64,000 bases of DNA. Origin: an uncultured Flavobacteriaceae bacterium (GTDB taxonomy: Bacteria; Bacteroidota; Bacteroidia; Flavobacteriales; Flavobacteriaceae). The stretch's first letter is position 1. Every line of letters starts with the position of its first letter. Both the position numbers and the translations under genes were made by a program. The stretch lies in the NCBI GenBank assembly GCA_947493175.1, contig CANLQD010000007.1, forward strand, positions 62,001 to 126,000, written 5' to 3'. Shown here in pieces: positions 62,482 through 64,000 of this stretch. The notes under the pieces were generated by a model. It saw only the letters and a program-made list of their open reading frames with translations. It was not told where the DNA came from and ran no database searches.

Positions 62482-64000
62482 CTAGCGATCGATAACCATT
62501 TTAAAGTTCTTATCAGCGACCCTTACCGAGTACATACCTGTCCTTAGATTAGAAACATCCACTTTTGTTTCGTTTCTCGTTTCGTTTAGCGGTCCTTTTT
62601 TCACAAGTCGCCCGGTGAGGTCAAAAATGGCATAGGATCCCGCCTTTTTCGGATTCAAGATATATAAAGATGTCTTGGTAGGATTTGGATATAACATAAT
62701 TCGGGTTGCTTCAATGTCCTCTAAAGACCCCTTCAGGGAGCTCGCCCCGGAAAGATCCACCAAATCGGTCTCTACCCAGACCGAGCCGCCCAGACTATTA
62801 CTTACAGCCTTAATACGCCATTTATAGGTAGTAGGTTCTCCCGGTGGTGTTACGATATCGGTAATATCTATTGAGGTGTTATTGGCCGCTGCGTTCGGCA
62901 GCCCGCCACCGCGATATTGGTCACCTGTTCGGAACTGTTGAATATCGAAGAGGTCCTCATTATCCGAATTGTCGGTCCAGAAGAGGCGTACACTTGTAGG
63001 CGATAGCACCTGCACCCTTACTTCACAGGGCGGGCTGGGTTTGCCCGCCGGACTTGTAGCACTACAATCGCCATTACCCCCTGTTGGCGGATTGCCCCCT
63101 CCATTTACCGTAACCGAGGTGCTGTCGGTAAAACCACCATCTACAGTTGTGACCGTAACAGTGGCGGACCCTGCGGCCACTGCGGTGACAACACCACTGC
63201 CGTTCACCGTGGCAACCGCTGTATTGGAGGAACTGTAACTGACATTCTGATTATCGGCATTGGTGGGCACTACGGCGACACTGAGATTTTGAGTATCGCC
63301 AATATCCAAAGTGACAGAGGTAGGAGAGAGACTCACCCCTGTAACCGAAACAGGATTGGAGCCACCATCTGCAGGAACAAAAAACCACTTGTTCAATTCA
63401 CCGTTATCGGCAGCCCCTGATACAATATTGGTTGCCGTGCCACTACTGGGACGCATTTGGTACTCATTCGCCCGGTTGGTCAGAAAAACAGACCCATCTC
63501 CATCGCCTGTATCTGTTGCTATCCACTGTGCTTGATCACTGGTATCACTGCTTGTAAATTGCCGTACATTGGAGTTAAGATCTAATCTGGCATACACTTT
63601 TCTACCGCTCGCAAAATCATCACTAGCCAGGAATAAATAGTCATCTCCTGCGTCGGATTTTGTCCACTTTACATTATCACCATCTCCCGTATTATCGGCC
63701 CTAAGATTAGAGTTACCATTTGCGTTTGTAGAACGTAGGAACTTACCAGATGACTTATTTTGTAACTTATACGTACCATTGGGAATGGTGACCACCCCTC
63801 CAGCGGGCTCTATTACTGTAACTTCTATGGTGTCGAAAACAGAGGGAGTTGCCTGACTTGCCACGGTAATGGTTGCAGTACCTGAAGCGTTAGCAGTTAG
63901 AACCTTTCCATTAACAGAAACATTTAAGGAACTATTGGTTGACACTACAGTATTCTTATTTGGAAAATTACTGGGCAAAACCGTAATATCGGTAATCGTA
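62482..64000 (-). CDS. C-terminal part of a second giant type IX-secreted protein (cut by window edge)
   Basis: An open frame enters from the right window edge and ends at 62482, giving about 505 C-terminal residues. Order: Big_2 Ig-like domain (TITDITVLPS to about 63800), ricin-like domain (about 63780-63370, with KLQNKSSGKFLRS), second Big_2 (about 63350-63110), FN3-like domain preceded by a short Cys-containing segment (about 63075-62760), and a type IX sorting tail (LYPNPTKTSLYILNPKKAGS to KNFKMVIDR). It is a tandem paralogue of the gene at 57109; the Ig, FN3 and tail are very similar, while the lectin part has diverged. The TTG at 63978 is not a start, since the frame runs through to the edge. 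Confidence 0.88.
   Translation of the reverse strand, partial: TITDITVLPSNFPNKNTVVSTNSSLNVSVNGKVLTANASGTATITVASQATPSVFDTIEVTVIEPAGGVVTIPNGTYKLQNKSSGKFLRSTNANGNSNLRADNTGDGDNVKWTKSDAGDDYLFLASDDFASGRKVYARLDLNSNVRQFTSSDTSDQAQWIATDTGDGDGSVFLTNRANEYQMRPSSGTATNIVSGAADNGELNKWFFVPADGGSNPVSVTGVSLSPTSVTLDIGDTQNLSVAVVPTNADNQNVSYSSSNTAVATVNGSGVVTAVAAGSATVTVTTVDGGFTDSTSVTVNGGGNPPTGGNGDCSATSPAGKPSPPCEVRVQVLSPTSVRLFWTDNSDNEDLFDIQQFRTGDQYRGGGLPNAAANNTSIDITDIVTPPGEPTTYKWRIKAVSNSLGGSVWVETDLVDLSGASSLKGSLEDIEATRIMLYPNPTKTSLYILNPKKAGSYAIFDLTGRLVKKGPLNETRNETKVDVSNLRTGMYSVRVADKNFKMVIDR

Noticed and set aside
1..64000. tRNA, rRNA, insertion sequences with terminal repeats, or prophage genes
   Set aside because: No cloverleaf-like sequence, transposase, integrase or phage structural gene was recognised; a dedicated tRNA and IS search would be decisive.

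Overview
The window looks like a chromosome segment of a marine flavobacterium (Bacteroidota, Flavobacteriaceae). The basis is a SusC/SusD pair, two secreted proteins with type IX (Por) C-terminal sorting domains, ASPIC/UnbV and FG-GAP repeats, DUF4230, GSCFA and DUF6624 proteins, several sulfatases, many SPII lipoproteins, moderate-to-low GC, and almost no Shine-Dalgarno sequences. The organism itself cannot be named from the sequence. No rRNA, tRNA, CRISPR array or intact insertion sequence was seen.

Layout. 1-6.6 kb: a truncated FtsX/MacB-type permease, a DUF6624 lipoprotein, a CPBP protease/AraC regulator pair, and a full-length permease. 6.8-12 kb: two tandem exported amidohydrolases, a small conserved protein with an SRPBCC protein whose 5' end is frameshifted in a seven-base homopolymer, and a secreted ChaN/EreA-like protein. 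12-16 kb: two membrane-anchored regulators (AraC type and LytTR type) around a PDZ-alpha/beta hydrolase. 16-20.3 kb: an aromatic amino acid cassette (Lrp regulator, DUF3291 protein, long aromatic amino acid hydroxylase) followed by a CE15 esterase. 20.3-30.5 kb: mostly housekeeping genes (M61-like peptidase, DUF4230, GSCFA, Ntn amidase, alaS, M23 peptidase, MerR, LemA, two TPM proteins). 30.7-33.3 kb: a large secreted protein whose 5' half, with the intergenic debris beside it, is much richer in GC than its 3' half; the debris includes a C-terminal fragment of a Der GTPase gene.

33.3-57 kb is a polysaccharide-utilisation region. A divergent promoter region at about 38.9-39.04 kb separates a leftward set (GH109-like exo-hexosaminidase, sodium/solute symporter, sulfatase, universal stress protein) from a rightward set (nucleotidyltransferase, hexosamine-1-kinase-like phosphotransferase, clan GH-A hydrolase, second sulfatase, large FG-GAP/ASPIC lipoprotein). 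A leftward SusC-SusD pair follows, preceded by a compact sugar-phosphate operon (cupin phosphoglucose isomerase, ROK kinase, two-part phosphomannose isomerase, PMI-like cupin). My reading is that the locus handles a sulfated glycan containing N-acetylhexosamine and feeds hexoses through mannose-, fructose- and glucose-6-phosphate. The substrate is an inference.

57-64 kb: two tandem paralogous giant secreted proteins. The complete one has an Asp-box beta-propeller, jelly-roll, two Ig-like domains, a ricin-like lectin, an FN3-like domain and a type IX sorting tail. The second is cut off by the window edge.
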